A stretch of DNA of 64,000 nucleotides from Locusta migratoria (taxonomy: Eukaryota > Arthropoda > Insecta > Orthoptera > Acrididae): contig CM048744.1 in assembly GCA_026315105.1 (NCBI GenBank), positions 660,117,676-660,181,675 on the forward strand, given 5' to 3'. Below, in pieces: positions 21,825 to 32,046 of the stretch; positions within the stretch are counted from its first letter, which is position 1; each line of letters opens with the position of its first letter. The translations under genes and the position numbers were made by a program. The notes under the pieces are model-generated. The model searched no databases, was not told the DNA's origin, and worked only from the letters and a program-made list of their open reading frames with translations.

Positions 21825-22845
21825 TATATGGTACTTTTTTTTTCCTATATGGTACAAAATTTAATCTCCTTACCAACCACATACCCCTGGTATCACTCTT
21901 CAGTCGAACAGCTTCAATACCTGATAAGACCGCCCACAGAATTCAGCGATGGGCCTTATTCCTATCCCACTTTAATTACGAAATCCATTTCTAACCTGTG
22001 GTGCAGCACGCCAATGCAGATGTTCTATCTCACCACCCCAAGGGTCCCGACCCAGTCTTTGATCAGGATGAACTTCTTGTTTTCACGTACATGAGGCAGA
22101 ACAAGATGTTGTTGAAGGTTTCCCAATCACAGGTGACCGCACAGCAGCCGCTATGAGCCTGTGCTACGCCGCATCTTACACCACATCACAGATGGCTTGT
22201 CGGACCAACCTTCCAGAAAGGCATCCGACCCGCTTCGGAATTATTTTTCACTATGTTTTCGCCCCACGTCTAGGAATGGTGTTGTTCTCCTTTCCACCGA
22301 CAAGGTGTTGCCTAGAGTGGTTATTCCCTCAAGTCTCCAAAAGGAAGTTCTACAGCTCATGGCATCATGCTCACTGGGGCATCTCCCCCACCAAGACGCT
22401 GGCTCATCGCCATGTCTACTGGCTGGGCATCGACGCCGACATTGCCCATATGGTTACTGCTTGTGAAGCATGCGCCTGCCAGGTGCCGGCTCTGAAAACA
22501 TTTATGTCATCCTGGCCTAATCCTATACACCCATTGGAATGCATCCACATAGATTTCGCTGATCGCTTTCTCTGCACATACTGGCTACTTTTTATTGATT
22601 CCTACTTTAACTTTCCTTTTGTTGTCTGGGTCTCCTCTCCATCCACAGTGCCCACCATTGCTGCACTCACTAAAATATTCTCTCTGAAAGGACTTCCCAC
22701 TACCCTGGTTCTGACAATGGTCCTCAATTCCTGTCTTCTGAATTTTTCACCTTCTGTACCCACAGAGGCATCAAACATCACTTCTCCTCCATTTAACCCC
22801 CAGTCCAATGAGGAAGCTGAATTACTCATATTTGTTAATATCAAA
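21825..22845 (+). pseudogene. Ty3/gypsy RNase H and integrase (right part)
   Basis: Resumes the gypsy pol after the RTE-like insertion with 'FLYGTKFNLLTNHIPLVSLF' (RNase H). The integrase zinc-binding segment follows ('HWGISPTKTLAHRHVYW...ACEAC', an H-H-C-C pattern near 22370-22475). The catalytic core then starts at 'WPNPIHPLECIHIDF' (first Asp). The second catalytic region near 22710 is shifted out of frame. Integrase would insert the DNA copy. The fragment lacks gag, protease, most of RT and LTRs, and is cut at about 22845 by an RTE-like 3' fragment. A short duplication of CCTATATGGTAC with a T-run occurs at 21823-21853. Confidence 0.8.
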
Positions 22846-23130
22846 TATTAATTTAAATGTAAGGAAGTCCTTTCTGAAGGCATTTGTGTGGAGTGTGGCC
22901 TTGTATGGGAGCAAAACATGGACATAAATAGTGTGGACAGGAGGAGGATAAAGGCTTTTGAAATGTGGTGTTACAGAAGAATGCTGAAAATTAGGTGGGT
23001 GGATCGCATAACTAATGAAGAAGCACTGAACAGAATTGGGCAGAAAAGGAATTTCTGGTATACCTTGACTAAAAGAAGGGATTGATTGGTAGGACACATT
23101 CTTAGACATCAAGGAATCATAAATTTAGCA
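22846..23130 (+). pseudogene. RTE-like 3' fragment (copy RTE-2, left part)
   Basis: The plus-strand frame carries 'RKSFLKAFVWSV', 'EMWCYRRMLKIRWVDRITN' and 'GHILRHQGI', the C-terminal tail of the RTE-like ORF2. The frame has several breaks. It ends in ATAAATTTAGCA, the target site of the I-clade insertion, and resumes at 29071. Confidence 0.8.
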
Positions 23131-23139
23131 TTTTTTTTT

Positions 23140-23170
<31 letters not shown>

Positions 23171-23307
23171 GTGGTTTTAGGGCGCACAACTTCTATGGTC
23201 ATTAGCGCCCAGCCAAGAACATAGATTCGCTATGATCTCAAAAAAATGGTGACTGTCAGAACATCAACAAGAGGCTAAAAACGAAAGATGAAAGACAATT
23301 AAAAGGG

Positions 23308-26300
23308 TTAAATATCCTTGGATAGGTTGGCCAAGTTGATAAAACGCAAAACTCGAGCAGCTGCTCGTGTGTCATCAGCTAAAATTTCCTCCAGAGTAGA
23401 CGGAAAGTGAAGGGCTACACGGAGATGATTAAAATTAACACAAGTCAGTAAAACATGTCGCACTGTCAGCAGTTCACCGCAAGAGCATAGCGGTGCAGGT
23501 TCGGCGGATAGCAAGTGACGGTGGCTGAAACGGCAGTGACCGATCCGCAACCGGGCCAGGATGACCTCCTCCCGCCGAGAGGGGCGTGAGGAGGTCCTCC
23601 AAGCGGTCGGGATCGGTTTGACAGTTCGCAATTTATTGTTGTACAGTGAAAGCCACACACTGTGCCATTGCGACACGATGCTCCGGCGAAGAGCCCGTTG
23701 AACATCGTCCGATGGGACGCAAAAGGTAGCCATGCGAGACAAAAGAGCTGCTGCCTTGGCTGCTATGTCGGCGGCCTCATTCCCGGGCACACCCACATGG
23801 CCAGGGATCCACAGGAAGGAAACATGACGGCTGTCATCTGCTAACAACCGGAGGGAGCATTGGATCTGATATACGAGAGGATGGTTCGAGAGACGGTCCT
23901 TAAGACTCTGCAGGGCACTAAGGGAGTCCGAAAATATGACATAGAAAGGTTGGCGGTGGCGGCAGGTATACAAAACGGCCTGGTGGAGGGCGAAAAGCTC
24001 AGCCGTGAAGTTCGAGCACCGGTCAGGAAGCTTGTATTGGAAACGGTTGTCCCCGACAACGAAGGCAGATCCGACACCTGCAGTGCTCTTGGAACCATCA
24101 GTGTAAATAAATACGGCATTATCGAACCGCGAACGGAGTTCGACAAGCCTCGAGCGGTATATCAAATCCGGAGTGCTCTCCTTGGGGAGCGAACTAAGTT
24201 CGAGGTGTGTGTAAACCTGGGCCTGATGCCACGGTGGCAATGGGCTTTCGCTCAACCGAAGGGTGGAAGGAAGGGTAAAATCGAGCCGCTGTAGCAGGCG
24301 GCGAAACCGAACTCCAGGTGGAAGCAAGGCAATCGCAGACAACTGATATTGGCGATCGAGTGAGTCGTCAAAAAATAATCTGTAAGATGGATGGTTGGGC
24401 ATCGACCGTAGGCGGCATGCGTACTGACACAAGAGTATGTCACGTCGAGTGGTCAAGGGTAATACAGCAGCCTCGGCATACAGACTTTCAACAGGGCTGG
24501 TATAAAATGCACCGGTCGCCAGACGTAATCCCCGATGGTGGATAGAGTTGAGACGGCGGAGAATCGACGGCCGTGCTGAAGAGTATACAAGGCTTCCGTA
24601 GTCGAGCTTTGACTGAACAATGGCCTGGTAAAGGTGAAGCAGGACGGTACGATCCGCTCCCCATGACGTGCCACTGAGGACACGAAGAACGTTAAGGGAT
24701 CGGGCACAACGGGCAGCCAGGTAGGACACGTGTGTGGACCAGCAAAGTTTCCGATCCAACATGAGTCCCAAGAATTTCGTAGTCTCCATGAAAGGGAGAG
24801 CAACAGGGCCGAAACGTAGAGAAGGTGGAAGAAATTCCTTGTATCTCCAGAAATTGATACACACAGTTTTCTCAGTGGAGAATCGGAAGCCGTTTGCGAT
24901 GCTCCAGGAATATAGATGGTCAAGACAGCGTTGGAGAGAACGCTCCAAGAGACACGTCCGCTGGGCGCTACAATAAATTGCGAAATCGTCAACAAAAAGA
25001 GATCCGGAGACGTCGGGTGAAAGGCAATCTACGATCGGATTGATTGCAATGGCAAAAAGCGCCACACTCAAGACGGAGCCCTGTGGTACCCCATTCTCCT
25101 GGCAAAAGGTATCTGACAAAACAGAGCCCACCCGTACCCGGAACTTGCGATCCGCCAAAAACGCTTGAATGAAAAGAGGAAGGCGGCCCCGAAGGCCCCA
25201 TGTGTGCAATGTGCGGAGAATGCCCGCTCTCCAACAGGTATCGTATGCCTTCTCCAAGTCGAAGAACACTGCTACTGTTTGACGCTTCTTTAGAAAGTTG
25301 TTCATTATGAAGATCGACAACGTAACGAGGTGATCAGCAGCAGAGCGGTGTCTACGAAAACCGCATTGGATATTAGTCAGGAGGCGGCGAGATTCGAGGA
25401 GCCAGACCAACCAAGCGTTAACCATGCGTTCCATCACCTTACAGACGCAGCTCGTCAGAGAAATGGGGTGATAACTGGAAGGAAGATGTTTGTCCTTCCC
25501 TGGTTTGGGGATGGGGACAACAATGGCTTCACGCCAACTTGTGGGAATATGACCTTCAGTCCATATGCGATTGTAGGTACTAAGAAGAAAGCACTTGCCT
25601 GCAGGAGAGAGGTTCTTCAGCATCTCAATATGAATGGAATCGGGCCCGGGAGCAGAAGACCGGGACAGGGCGAGAGCACGGTCTAGCTCCTGCATGGTGA
25701 AGGCGACGTTATAATTTTCACGATTAAAAGAACGGAAAGAAGGCGGCCGTGCCTCCTCTACCTGTTTGCAAGGGAGAAAGGCAGGGTGGTAATGGGCAGA
25801 GCTCGAAACCTCCGCAAAGAAACGACCCAATGCGTTTGAAACATCAGCGGGGTCCACGAGGACTGCGTTCTCCAAGGTCAGGCCAGGAATCGGGGAGTGG
25901 ACCTTGATGCCGGACAAACGGCGTAGGCCACCCCAGACAACCGTGGAGGGAGTAAAACGGTTAAAAGAACTAGTAAAAGCAGTCCAGCAAGCTTTATTGC
26001 TGTCGTTTATGATACGACGGCACTGCGCTCTCATACGTTTGTAATTGATGCAATTCTCCAAAGTTGGGTGGCGGCGGAAGGTGCGTAAAGCACGGCGCCG
26101 GGCTCTAAGCGCGTCGCGGCAGGCTGCAGTCCACCAAGGGACCTGGACACGACGTGGAGGAGAGGATGTACGAGGTATGGAACGTTCAGCAGCGGTGAGA
26201 ATAACCTCTGTGAGGTAGTCGACCTGACTGTCACAGTTGGGAAAATTCTGATCATGAAAAACAGCCATGGAAGAATAAAGCCCCCAGTTGGCTTTGGAAA

Positions 26301-26991
26301 TGTTGCAACTGGTGGGACGAGGAGATGGGGAATGATGCAGGAAGTGGATGATACAAGGGAAATGGTCACTTGAGTACGTGTCAGAAAGTGCATACCACTC
26401 AAACCGACCGGCAAGCTGAGGAGTGCATATTGCGAGATCTATATGGGAGTAAGTGTGTGTTGTGTCTGAAAGGAAGGTCGGTGCACCGGTGTTGAGGCAG
26501 ACAAGATCGAGGTGTTGGAGAAGGTCCACCAAAAGGGAGCCTCTCGGACAAGATGCCGGAGAGCCCCGTAGGGGGTGGTGGGCATTAAAGTCGCCTACCA
26601 ACACGAAAGGTGAAGGGAGCTGGTCAACAAGGTGTAGCACATCAGCCCTAGTAAGGGCAGATGACGATGGCGAATAGATATTACAGAGGGAGAAGGTAAA
26701 TGTGGATAAAGTGATGCGGACGGCAACTGCCTGTAGGTGAGTGTGCAAGGAAATGGGATGGAAATAGACATCGTCTCGAAGGAGCATCAAAACCCCTCCA
26801 TGGGCTGGGACACCTTCCACGGGTGGCAGGTCGAACCGCACAGAGGTGTAGTGTGGAAAGTCTGCACGATCACGTGGACGCAACTTAGTTTCCTGGAGGC
26901 AGACTAGAAGCGGGCAGTGCAATCGAAGGAGTAGTTTTAACTCCTCCCGATTAGAACGAATGCCGCGAATATTCCATTGAAGGAGCGCCAT
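23308..26991 (-). CDS. I-clade ORF2: endonuclease, reverse transcriptase and RNase H
   Basis: An uninterrupted 1227-residue frame. I chose the ATG at 26991 ('MALLQWNIRG') because it begins the conserved endonuclease motif; the frame extends 12 codons upstream without an ATG. Domains in order: APE endonuclease (about 1-230) with 'LVGDFNAHHPLRG' and 'YSSDHFPCI'; RT (about 430-760) with 'VFFDLEKAYD', 'GVPQGSVLS' and 'FVDDFAIY'; RNase H (about 930-1070) with 'IYTDGSKSTAG', 'FTAELFAL', 'FSDSLSALQ' and 'GHVGVPGNEAAD'. A C-terminal Cys/His segment follows ('CSCGELLTVRHVLLTC'). All expected catalytic acids are present. The protein would nick DNA and reverse-transcribe the element RNA. RNase H plus this Cys/His tail points to the I clade. 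Confidence 0.92.
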   Translation of the reverse strand: MALLQWNIRGIRSNREELKLLLRLHCPLLVCLQETKLRPRDRADFPHYTSVRFDLPPVEGVPAHGGVLMLLRDDVYFHPISLHTHLQAVAVRITLSTFTFSLCNIYSPSSSALTRADVLHLVDQLPSPFVLVGDFNAHHPLRGSPASCPRGSLLVDLLQHLDLVCLNTGAPTFLSDTTHTYSHIDLAICTPQLAGRFEWYALSDTYSSDHFPCIIHFLHHSPSPRPTSCNISKANWGLYSSMAVFHDQNFPNCDSQVDYLTEVILTAAERSIPRTSSPPRRVQVPWWTAACRDALRARRRALRTFRRHPTLENCINYKRMRAQCRRIINDSNKACWTAFTSSFNRFTPSTVVWGGLRRLSGIKVHSPIPGLTLENAVLVDPADVSNALGRFFAEVSSSAHYHPAFLPCKQVEEARPPSFRSFNRENYNVAFTMQELDRALALSRSSAPGPDSIHIEMLKNLSPAGKCFLLSTYNRIWTEGHIPTSWREAIVVPIPKPGKDKHLPSSYHPISLTSCVCKVMERMVNAWLVWLLESRRLLTNIQCGFRRHRSAADHLVTLSIFIMNNFLKKRQTVAVFFDLEKAYDTCWRAGILRTLHTWGLRGRLPLFIQAFLADRKFRVRVGSVLSDTFCQENGVPQGSVLSVALFAIAINPIVDCLSPDVSGSLFVDDFAIYCSAQRTCLLERSLQRCLDHLYSWSIANGFRFSTEKTVCINFWRYKEFLPPSLRFGPVALPFMETTKFLGLMLDRKLCWSTHVSYLAARCARSLNVLRVLSGTSWGADRTVLLHLYQAIVQSKLDYGSLVYSSARPSILRRLNSIHHRGLRLATGAFYTSPVESLYAEAAVLPLTTRRDILLCQYACRLRSMPNHPSYRLFFDDSLDRQYQLSAIALLPPGVRFRRLLQRLDFTLPSTLRLSESPLPPWHQAQVYTHLELSSLPKESTPDLIYRSRLVELRSRFDNAVFIYTDGSKSTAGVGSAFVVGDNRFQYKLPDRCSNFTAELFALHQAVLYTCRHRQPFYVIFSDSLSALQSLKDRLSNHPLVYQIQCSLRLLADDSRHVSFLWIPGHVGVPGNEAADIAAKAAALLSRMATFCVPSDDVQRALRRSIVSQWHSVWLSLYNNKLRTVKPIPTAWRTSSRPSRREEVILARLRIGHCRFSHRHLLSAEPAPLCSCGELLTVRHVLLTCVNFNHLRVALHFPSTLEEILADDTRAAARVLRFINLANLSKDI

Positions 26992-27040
26992 GATAAAAAT
27001 GAGAGAAGAAATAAGGATAAAAACCAACTAGCAAGCGGGG

Positions 27041-28527
27041 TCACCTCGACGGCCGCTGAGGACCGGATTTCGAGGGAGCACTGCTATCGCTGTCCAGGGG
27101 CAAAGGGTCGTGGTCCATAGGTTCGACCGACGCGCCTGCCACCTCCCTGAGTTGATCAGGAGGGGCAGTTTCCACCGCCGGTAGAGGGCCGGGTGCCCAG
27201 CAGACGGTGCGACCCGGTGAAACAGAAGACGGCCGAGGCCGGCAACTGTTGGACGGCGTGACAGATGGGTCACGCCTCGGCGGGGAAGGAGAGGAACTCC
27301 TTTTCTTGTCAGCTCTTCTGGAAGAGTGACGGCGGGAAGAGGCAGTTGACGGTTGGGAAGCCTGAGAACGCAGAAAGTCCTCACGGACGGGTTCCTTTTT
27401 CAAGGTCCGGGCATCTTGTTTAGGTGCCCGCGGTTAACTAGATGTTGACGAAGACCGTACCTTAGAAGCAGCAGGAGGAAGCGGGGACGTGGAACGGGCA
27501 ATCTTCGGGCTGGCGGATCGCACAACCGTGTCAGCGAAAGTGAAGTCACAAGTCTGGGTACTGGAATCCTTGGTAGGTCGAGTTGAGGTGAGGACCTTAC
27601 TGTATGTACCCGCTGGGAGGACAGTGGGCTTTCGACTCGCCAACAACTTTCGAGCGGCAGATGTTGATACCCTCTCCGTAACCCGAATTTGCTGGATTAC
27701 CTTCTCATCCTTGTATACAGGGCAGTCGCGAGAGGAAGCCGCATGGTCACCGTTGCAGTTTAGGCAGTGAGGGGACGGAGGTGGGCAATCCCCCTCATGG
27801 GCGTCCCTACCACAAGTGACACACTTTGCTGCATTTGGGCAATATTCACGGGTATGGTTGTACCTGTGGCATTGAAAACAGCACGTTGGGTTAGGCACAT
27901 AAGGGCGGACGGAGATGACTTCATACCCTTGACCTTCGACGGGAGGTCAACTCTGTCGAACGTCAAAAACACAGTACGAGTCGGTGTCAGTTGGTTATCG
28001 ACCTTTTTCATTACCCTATGGACGGCTGTCACACCCTGGTCGGACATATACGATTGGATGTCTTCATCAGACAACCCGTCAAGGGATCTCGTGAAGACTA
28101 CCCCCCGTGACGAGTTGAGTGTGCGATGTGCTTCCACATTGACAGGAAACGTGTGTAACAGTGTAGTCCGGAGTAGTTTCTGAGCTTGGAAGGCACTTTC
28201 CACTTCCAGCAACAATGTGCCATTGCGCTGACGTGAACAGGTTTTAACAGGGCCAGCAATTGCATCTACACCTTTCTGTATAACGAAAGGATTGACAGAA
28301 TTGAAATCCTTTCCGTCGGTGCGAGAGACGACAAGAAATTTAGGTACATTAGGCAGAGTCTTTTTTGGCTGAGGCGAGTCTAACTTACGTTTTTGGGTCA
28401 ACGTCACTAAAGAAGAGAAGGAAGTCATCGCGGAAGTGTTCCCCGTGATTACCGGCGTCTCCGATGGCGCGCTCCTTCCTAGTGGGGGCCCTCTCCGAGG
28501 GCTTACCCGCCTTAGGTGATTGTTCAC
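27041..28527 (-). pseudogene. I-clade ORF1 (Gag-like), one frameshift and one stop
   Basis: Begins 'MNNHLRRVSPRRG' at 28527 and continues through an RNA-binding-like core to about 27915, where one base appears to be missing. The next frame gives three zinc knuckles, 'CFQCHRYNHTREYC', 'CVTCGRDAHEGDC' and 'CLNCNGDHAASSRDC' (27760-27890). A TAA at 27434-27436 then interrupts the frame, which otherwise continues in phase to 27041 as a Ser/Pro/Arg-rich tail, 50 bp before ORF2. ORF1 proteins coat element RNA. The TAA could be the real end, with the tail an accident; the shared phase and composition make a nonsense mutation more likely. Confidence 0.8.
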
Positions 28528-29070
28528 ACCTCAGGTCACACCTCCCGAGAACTGATGGAGGGACCAATCGGCACGTTCGGAAGGTACCAGCTCGGGTAAT
28601 CACCCTCCCTGGGCCTGGCCTTTACCAGGGGGTACGTACGTGCCCTACTTGTCTACCCGGGGCGGGGAATTACGCGTTACCCCGTCACCTGCTACGCATG
28701 ATAATTCGTGGGTCGGCCTTCAGACACGCACAGGGAGGAAAGAAGAAGAATAGAGGAAGAGAAGAGAAAGAAGGAAAGAAGTGTCTCAAACGCGGAGGCG
28801 GAGACGAATGAGGAGGAGAAGAAGGCTAGGAGAGTACAAGGAGAAAAAGACAGAAACAAAGGGTAAGAAAGGAAGGAACGAAGGAAGAAAAACGACAACA
28901 AGAACCACTGTAGCTCACGAAATATGCCCGTCTCCGGGCGAAGGCATAAACCGGGAGGGAAGGTGAAGCAGCCTGGGGCAGAAGAAAGACTGCTCCGGCT
29001 CGGGGCCCCGTGCGCGCCACACACGTACCCACAAAAGAACTGTGGGCCCCCTGGGGGGATAAATTTAGCA

Positions 29071-29255
29071 ATGGAGGGAAGTGTGTGTGTGGGGTAAAAA
29101 TCGTAGAGGAACACCAGGAAATGATTACAGTACCGTTAAGCAGATTCAAATGGTTGTAGGTTCCAGGTCTTATGAGGAGATGAAGAAGCTTGCTCAGGAT
29201 AGAGTAGGGTGGAGAGCTGCATCAAACCAGTCTCTGGACTGAAGACCACAACAAC
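29071..29255 (+). repeat. RTE-like 3' end (copy RTE-2, right part)
   Basis: Continues the tail split by the I-clade insertion. The translation includes a block equivalent to 'YEEMKKLAQDRVGWRAASNQSLD', and the DNA ends 'CTGGACTGAAGACCACAACAACG', the common 3' end of this family. Confidence 0.8.
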
Positions 29256-31829
29256 GACACTAAACATCAGTAATGTCGTAGAGTTGTTACTCTTATTAAT
29301 TTGTATTCAATGACACAGTCTGAACTGTGTATCTGTCCAGTATCAAGGTGGGTACTGGTATTCAAAGAGTCTGCTTTGAAAAAATACTGGGCAAGGAGCA
29401 CTTTCTAATCATTGTGTTGTAAAAAAGTCATTAAGAAAATACATGTCATTCATAATAAATGTGGGAATGCAACAGACACATTCTGGGCTGAATGCATTTC
29501 TTTTCATTAGGCCTACTCTTAAATACAATATGTTGTTATTTACAAGGGGAGGGGGGTGTTCTTTCCTTAGCAGTTGTATTATAAATAATACAGAACATTT
29601 GACAGTAAAGTAATTGCTCATGTCTCGTCTTAACTTGGTTTGAACATTGGTATAGATGAAGGAATTCTGAAGTGATAGCAACACCAATGTTGAGAAGCAA
29701 AATAATACCATGCTCACAAAACTCCCTCAATCCTGATATTGCCATCATATTCGTGACCAAGTTTCTTTGTAATTTTACCAGAATCATTGTAAACATATAA
29801 CAACTAAAACTGGGTGGTATCCCAGTCTACAGTTATGCCAACTACTTGTTCTCTTAATAGTGAGACTATCTTGTAGTGCGCCATTATGTGATGTTCCAAG
29901 AAGTGTATTAATGTGGACACTGATTAGGGAACTGCATAACTGAGATTCGTCATAAAATTAACGAAAATTTACATTCTGAAGAAGGGAATAGAAACAACTG
30001 TAATTGCCAATTGGCATATGATTGTAGGTGCATTTAATTCCGGAAAATTACAAGATAAAATTACTTACAATTGACAAAACTGTACTATATTGACAAGAAA
30101 AAAATTTACTTTTAAGACCTATGAACTGCTAATTTAATTCCATAACATATAAGGTCTGCAGTAAAAAGAAATATTGGCACTCACTTCTTAGGCGTCCGCA
30201 GATGGTCGTTCATTTCGTGTTGTGGTTCCTCACTTCGCTTTCTCTTCTTCCCAACGAGCTGCCGAACATTATCTGCTAAAATGTTGGGACGACAGTTGTC
30301 TCTCAATAGTTTTCCAAATGTCGAGCCCATGTCTCTTTCAGAAACAAATATTGCGCCTTTACGATCGTACAGCTGATCACTATCAATGTGTGACAATATG
30401 CTAAAGAATTAAATGACAATCAATTCCATTATAAAAATCGTTCCAAGAGAAAGTGCTGCTGCTACCATCTCACTGTGCGCAAGATGTAACAGACGCGGAC
30501 GCTTGTTTGATGACGCTTCTACAGCAATGTAAACTTTCTCTTGCTATTTATAAACATGAGCAAATAAAAGTTTGCAAAGATAATCTGCAACACGCCCACT
30601 GATCTAAGGACTTCAAATGAAAGATGATCCACCGTAATAGAAATCGATTCATTAATTTCCTGGACAATGTGGATTGATAGCCAACAAACCCAACTGTCAT
30701 TCGAGGTTCGCATACTGCACTATTCTTCTCTAATTTCGAAGGTGTATTAGCGTTTTTCTCGTGCTCCCGTGGAAAAGTGAAAAAGTCGTCTAGAGCCATG
30801 TACGAGGCGTTGTTGATCGAAAGACTGGTTAAAATGACTGAAGGAAAAGTACGCGAAACGTCCGGAGCCCCCTAAATGAGCAGAGCAATCACGATGAGGT
30901 GATGGCACACTGTGGTGATGGTGTCATCTAATCAGATGATTATTAAGTTTCGTTTTATCTCACAGCATTTGGATAACCGGCAAAGGAAATTTACCATCCC
31001 TATGAATTACCAGTAGCCTACGGTATATCAATTTTGATTTGTGTTTATGAGGCGCGATCTTCCAGCACGAAAATCATTCAAAATGGGATTAATAATCACG
31101 CAATGAGCAGAGGAAAAGACATGTCTCGTCAACCATTACTACGAAGCACAAGTTCGTAAGGGGTAATATGGGCGAGAGAAGGGGGAAGAAGAACATATGT
31201 TCGTTTCCCTTAAGCAATTTACAGGGGAAAAATGTATTTACCAAAATTATTGCTTATCGAATGCGTGGCCCGGAAACAATATATATCGATCATGCGACTG
31301 TGGACGACGCGGCTTTGGTGGCGCGAGTTATAAGGGTTGGCGCGCCCTGATTACTTTTCTCCATCGTGATTGTGTTGTTACTTTCGTCCAATCTTCTTAT
31401 TCTACATTCCTTGGTTCAGTCCACGGATTTCAGGGATCACTGTGGATACATATGGAGATGCGTGCACGTTACGACGTGACAATATGGTGACACAAGCCCG
31501 TGACAAAACTCCCGTCACTTTATTTTGTTAGCTGCGCACACACGGGTGATTCCATGCATTTCCGCTCAGGCTCAACTTTTGTTTGCCGATTGTCAATACA
31601 GAAACTGGCAAACATGAAAACGTCTTAGCATAACATGACGGTTATATTGGTATACTTATTGATGAAGCTGAAAAATACTTCAATAACTACTGACTACGGT
31701 AACCACTTTTCACAATTATTAACCGAAATCTCATTTCGGCAATGTGCAAGCAGTTTACGTATGAAAGGAGTTTGAACAATATTGAAAAATTCCAGTATCT
31801 AACTAACGAACAGTCTTGGATGAAGTGTA

Positions 31830-31830
<1 letters not shown>
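29256..31830. other. Low-repeat interval, one candidate exon
   Basis: About 2.6 kb with fewer recognised repeats than anywhere else in the window. Apart from the exon candidate at 30181-30400 and a weak first-exon candidate at 30690-30799 (minus, 'MALDDFFTFPREHEK'), nothing coding is supported. A CTGAAGAAG block near 29974 lacks a following hairpin and GAAA. Confidence 0.45.
30181..30400 (-). CDS. Possible 3'-terminal exon of a host gene, unknown product
   Basis: On the minus strand a good acceptor (a TTTAATTCTTTAG pyrimidine tract) precedes 72 codons that read 'ILSHIDSDQLYDRKGAIF', 'DMGSTFGKLLRDNCRPNI' and a basic 'GKKRKRSEEP' stretch (nuclear-localisation-like), then a TGA. An ATTAAA on the minus strand at about 30131-30136 could serve as poly(A) signal. 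The peptide has natural composition and no repeats, unlike neighbouring frames. The upstream exon is unresolved: 30690-30799 could join through a weak donor in the right phase. I do not recognise the protein. It could also be a processed pseudogene. Confidence 0.3.

Positions 31831-31831
<1 letters not shown>

Positions 31832-31876
<45 letters not shown>
31832..31876. repeat. (AT)n microsatellite
   Basis: Uninterrupted AT run. Confidence 0.95.
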
Positions 31877-31879
<3 letters not shown>

Positions 31880-32046
31880 TATTAAGACGAAAAATTCCTA
31901 GCAGGAAAAATTATATATAAAAAATAGACGAAGATTACTTACCAGGCGAAGGAGCACAGGTGTGACAGCATCACAAATAAATGAATACACATACACACAC
32001 AAAAGCAAGCTTTCACAACAAATATACACACACACACCCACACATA
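31880..32046 (-). repeat. PLE-type terminal unit, partial
   Basis: On the minus strand it reads GTGAAAGCTTG, then TGTGTGTGTATG-rich DNA, then 'CGCCTGGTAAGTAATCTTCG' and an AT-rich end. This is the same order as the 3' portion of each arm in the palindromes at 37.5 and 39 kb. The CTGAAGA part is missing where it meets the next element at 32047. Confidence 0.5.

Larger units (their letters stand above)
23131..29058 (-). mobile_element. Full-length I-clade non-LTR retrotransposon
   Basis: A 5.9-kb element bounded by a perfect 12-bp target duplication ATAAATTTAGCA (23119-23130 and 29059-29070). Its poly(A) tail appears as a 40-base T-rich run at 23131-23170. The 3' UTR, read on the minus strand, ends 'GCGCCCTAAAACCAC' before the tail. 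The 5' end at 29058 is GC-rich and starts CCCCCCAGGGGG. ORF1 has two lesions and ORF2 is open. High GC and an intact ORF2 set it apart from its decayed neighbours and suggest a recent arrival. Confidence 0.92.

Noticed and set aside
23860..24294. 144-codon plus-strand frame and other plus-strand frames between 23.6 and 28.9 kb
   Set aside because: They are antisense shadows of the I-clade ORF2 and ORF1, which have clear domain content on the minus strand.
28692..29149. 140- and 107-codon minus-strand frames upstream of ORF1
   Set aside because: They cover the 5' UTR of the I-clade element and run across its target duplication into the RTE-like host sequence.
29970..30000. CTGAAGAAG block as another hammerhead-like core
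   Set aside because: No stem can be formed between it and the next GAAA, so it fails the structural test used for the others.
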